Positions 15,449 to 16,751 of a stretch of 16,751 bases of DNA are shown piece after piece (position 1 is the first letter of the stretch; every line of letters starts with the position of its first letter). The DNA comes from 4484-232 sp964486555 (GTDB lineage Bacteria; Thermotogota; Thermotogae; Thermotogales; Thermotogaceae), in contig CAZANP010000041.1 in NCBI GenBank assembly GCA_964486555.1, forward strand, positions 1 through 16,751, written 5' to 3'. Under the pieces are notes generated by a model. It was not told the origin of the DNA and ran no database searches. It worked only from the letters and a program-made list of their open reading frames with translations. Position numbers and translations under genes: made by a program.

Positions 15449-15804
15449 GTAAGAGATTGGTTCTCTTCATAATGACTATCGTTTCAGGTTCCGTGGCTTT
15501 CATGGAAATTAGAACGGATCTCTTGTTCGGATCCTTCTTGGGCATAGTGTCTCTGATATTCCTCTTTGGGATGATGGACTCCATTGTGGAGGAAAAGCTG
15601 GCAACTGCTCATCTTATGGTTGGAGCCTTCATCTTCTCGATCTTTGCCTTCTTCAGAATCCTGGAATTTGCAAGTTCTTACCTTGGCATGGTACTGGGTG
15701 AAGCACCCAGAGAAATCACGATATCCGATACACTGCTGATAATAGCGGGAGTTTTGAGTTTTCTGATCTTTTTGAAGGAAGTGAAAGAATTCAAGATAAC
15801 TTAG
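15445..15804 (+). CDS. Small multi-helix membrane protein coupled to feoB
   Basis: A 119-residue protein starting at a GTG that overlaps the feoB TGA (GTGA), with GGGAGG eight bases upstream. Nearly all of it is hydrophobic. Helices are at about 4-20, 27-43, 55-80 and 93-112, so four membrane segments, separated by short charged loops (EIRTD, DSIVEEKL, EAPREITISD). I recognise no family. Co-translation with FeoB and control by the same Fur box suggest a role in iron uptake, perhaps as a FeoB accessory in place of FeoC; that is inference. The frame runs on upstream to 14965, but that portion is antisense-phase reading within feoB. Its TAG overlaps the stop of the convergent B12-domain gene. 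Confidence 0.75.
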   Translation: MSKRLVLFIMTIVSGSVAFMEIRTDLLFGSFLGIVSLIFLFGMMDSIVEEKLATAHLMVGAFIFSIFAFFRILEFASSYLGMVLGEAPREITISDTLLIIAGVLSFLIFLKEVKEFKIT

Positions 15805-16205
15805 GCTTCAACCTTTTCCGAATACTTCCTAACCTTTTCTACGATCTCTGAGATGGGAGTTCCCGGTCCAAAAACCTCTTTTATTCCCATTTCTTTCAGT
15901 TTCTCTGCATCATCTGGTGGTATTATTCCTCCAACGAACACTGGGATATCTTCTATCTGATTTTCTCTCATTAATTTGAGAAGTTTCTCACATATTTTCA
16001 TATGAGCTCCCGAGAGAATGGAAAGCCCGATGACATCCACATCCTCCTGTATAGCAGTTCTCACTATCTGCTCAGGTGTCTGTCTCAGGCCAGTGTATAT
16101 TACCTCCATTCCAGCATCTCTTAAAGCCCTTGCAACCACTTTTGCTCCTCTATCATGACCATCCAATCCAGGTTTTGCAATCAGAACTCTGATTCTCTTT
16201 TTCAT
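15801..16205 (-). CDS. Free-standing B12-binding domain protein (methylmalonyl-CoA mutase small-subunit type)
   Basis: A 134-residue cobalamin-binding domain protein. The base-off/His-on B12 signature is complete: DGHDRG (D-x-H-x-x-G) near residue 15, GLSILSGAH near 60-68, and the GG of FVGGIIPPDD near 92. This is the separate small chain of archaeal-type split methylmalonyl-CoA mutases, which isomerise methylmalonyl-CoA and succinyl-CoA; a related acyl-CoA mutase is possible. The catalytic large chain is not in this window, so the partner must be encoded elsewhere. Start ATG 16205 is preceded by GAGGAGGG. It runs divergently from the tRNA, whose -10 overlaps its upstream region, and its TAA overlaps the stop of the small membrane protein gene. 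Confidence 0.9.
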   Translation of the reverse strand: MKKRIRVLIAKPGLDGHDRGAKVVARALRDAGMEVIYTGLRQTPEQIVRTAIQEDVDVIGLSILSGAHMKICEKLLKLMRENQIEDIPVFVGGIIPPDDAEKLKEMGIKEVFGPGTPISEIVEKVRKYSEKVEA

Positions 16206-16225
16206 GAAATCCCTCCTCGTTTCTG

Positions 16226-16234
16226 TGCTATAAT
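16226..16234 (+). promoter_or_regulatory. Extended -10 promoter of tRNA-Pro
   Basis: TGCTATAAT is a perfect extended -10 (TGnTATAAT), ending 10 bases before the mature tRNA 5' end. No -35 hexamer of quality is visible, which is normal for extended -10 promoters. It lies within the 5' leader of the divergent B12-domain gene. Confidence 0.7.
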
Positions 16235-16244
16235 CTCCTTGGAT

Positions 16245-16320
16245 CTGGGCGTAGCTCAGAAGGGAGAGCGCCGGAATCGGGGTCCGGAGGTCGAGGGTTC
16301 AAGTCCCTCCGCCCAGACCA
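16245..16320 (+). tRNA. tRNA-Pro (anticodon CGG)
   Basis: A complete cloverleaf of 76 bases. Acceptor arms CTGGGCG / CGCCCAG pair perfectly; D arm GCTC / GAGC; anticodon stem CCGGA / TCCGG with loop ATCGGGG. U33 is followed by CGG (16278-16280) and G37, as expected of proline tRNAs. A 5-base variable loop AGGTC is followed by T arm GAGGG-TTCAAGT-CCCTC, discriminator A and an encoded CCA (16318-16320). It reads CCG proline codons. It is a single tRNA gene with its own promoter and a strong terminator about 85 bases downstream. Confidence 0.97.
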
Positions 16321-16404
16321 GTACATATGCCTCACGATTTCCAAACACTTTCTATCATTGTTCAATTAGATAATATCACAAAATACGCCAAAATCCAAAA
16401 ATTG

Positions 16405-16430
16405 CCGGCCTCATTTGAGGCCGGATTTTG
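16405..16430 (+). terminator. Strong intrinsic terminator after tRNA-Pro
   Basis: Perfect 8-bp GC-rich stem CCGGCCTC / GAGGCCGG with loop ATTT (16405-16424), followed by ATTTTG. An A run lies on the left side (CAAAAATTG), so it could stop transcription from either direction. It lies 85 bases after the tRNA 3' end. Confidence 0.8.
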
Positions 16431-16471
16431 TCTCCAATTTTATGTTACAAGCACCGTTATTTTTCGACACA

Positions 16472-16648
16472 CTACCGAAACAAAATCATCAAACCAAACT
16501 CTACAAATGTAAAAGCCATCAATCGACTTTTTGAGAACCCCAGATTATTGACGCCACGATCTGCGGCAAACACTAGTGTTTTGTGACGTCTGTGATTCCT
16601 GTCTGTGTGGTAGTTGTATAATTTTTCCGGGAAGTGTTGTGGTGGGAT
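16472..16648 (-). pseudogene. Probable TnpB-like (IS200/IS605 OrfB) remnant
   Basis: A 58-codon stop-to-stop frame without a start codon. Near its middle it encodes HKTLVFAADRGVNNLG, which matches the RuvC-I catalytic aspartate segment of IS605-type OrfB/TnpB (hydrophobic run, then D-x-G-v-n-N-l). Its first residues, IPPQHF, resemble the conserved SFRIPQ-F stretch found earlier in that family. Only about 27 residues separate the two, where TnpB normally has several tens more, and stops lie just outside, so the copy appears internally deleted and frameshifted. Short match, recognised by eye only; it may be chance. Confidence 0.35.
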
Positions 16649-16668
16649 TCAAAGTGAGGCGAGAGTAA

Positions 16669-16751
16669 CTTTGGGAAGTTTTTTGGAAAAAAGTTTTCGA
16701 TTACATCGTGGAGCACAACCTTCTAGAACTTCCGTTCATAGCAGTAGTCAG
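16669..16751 (+). CDS. Possible 5' part of a gene cut by the window edge
   Basis: After the TAA at 16666 the plus-strand frame is open to the last base and reads LWEVFWKKVFDYIVEHNLLE then LPFIAVV. The mix of aromatic, charged and aliphatic residues resembles real protein, possibly the start of a membrane or enzyme chain. A GTG lies in frame at 16714, but no ATG and no Shine-Dalgarno at proper spacing is seen; GTGAGG (16654-16659) lies further upstream. Only 27 codons are visible, so no product is named. It may equally be chance. Confidence 0.25.

Larger units (their letters stand above)
16321..16751. other. Gene-poor AT-rich region after the tRNA
   Basis: About 430 bases without a clear intact gene. 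It holds the hairpin terminator at 16405, a probable transposase remnant on the minus strand (16472-16648), a perfect 14-base palindrome AAACACTAGTGTTT (16568-16581), a TATAAT at 16617-16622 without a matching -35, and an open frame that runs off the right edge on the plus strand. No CRISPR repeats and no terminal inverted repeats are visible. Confidence 0.7.

Noticed and set aside
1..16751. CRISPR array, complete insertion sequence, riboswitch or replication origin.
   Set aside because: No spaced direct repeats, intact transposase with terminal repeats, recognisable riboswitch core, or DnaA-box cluster was seen on either strand.

Overview
The window looks like a chromosome segment of a thermophilic Thermotogales bacterium (Thermotoga or Pseudothermotoga clade). 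This is inferred from Lys/Glu-rich proteins, heavy AGA/AGG arginine codon use, strong GGAGGTGA-type ribosome binding sites, start codons GTG and TTG beside ATG, tightly overlapping genes, and a MalE/MalF/MalG set of the Thermotoga kind with a huge insert in MalG. No rRNA or long conserved marker is present, so species cannot be named.

Layout. (1) 92-8661, minus strand: a run transcribed right to left: membrane-bound diguanylate cyclase (GAF-GGDEF), then malE, malF, malG (maltose/maltodextrin ABC importer without its ATPase), then an alkaline-phosphatase-superfamily phosphodiesterase that overlaps malG by four bases. A perfect 12-bp hairpin sits on the malE stop codon. (2) 8764-9417, plus strand: a HAD phosphatase / beta-phosphoglucomutase-like gene, divergent from the GGDEF gene, whose stop codon overlaps that of nadE (9414-11147, minus; glutamine-dependent NAD synthetase, TTG start). 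(3) 11224-12903, plus strand: four overlapping genes: cutA, a pseudopilin-like protein with an irregular prepilin motif, a two-helix membrane protein ending in a HAMP-like segment, and a small cytosolic protein of unknown function. (4) 13008-15804, plus strand: a Fur-box-controlled iron uptake operon: a FeoA with two tandem domains, FeoB, and a translationally coupled small multi-helix membrane protein. (5) 15801-16205, minus strand: a free-standing B12-binding domain protein of the methylmalonyl-CoA mutase small-subunit type, tail-to-tail with the previous gene. (6) 16245-16320: tRNA-Pro(CGG) with encoded CCA and an extended -10 promoter, a strong hairpin terminator, then a gene-poor, AT-rich stretch to the end that seems to hold a decayed TnpB-like transposase fragment and the possible beginning of another gene.

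How it works together. The mal genes import maltodextrins. The HAD enzyme may handle beta-glucose-1-phosphate or another phosphosugar from the same catabolism, and the GGDEF gene suggests a c-di-GMP signal wired into sugar uptake. The Feo cluster is an iron-starvation unit. The cutA-pseudopilin-HAMP-unknown cluster is the least explained part of the window and the best candidate for something undescribed.
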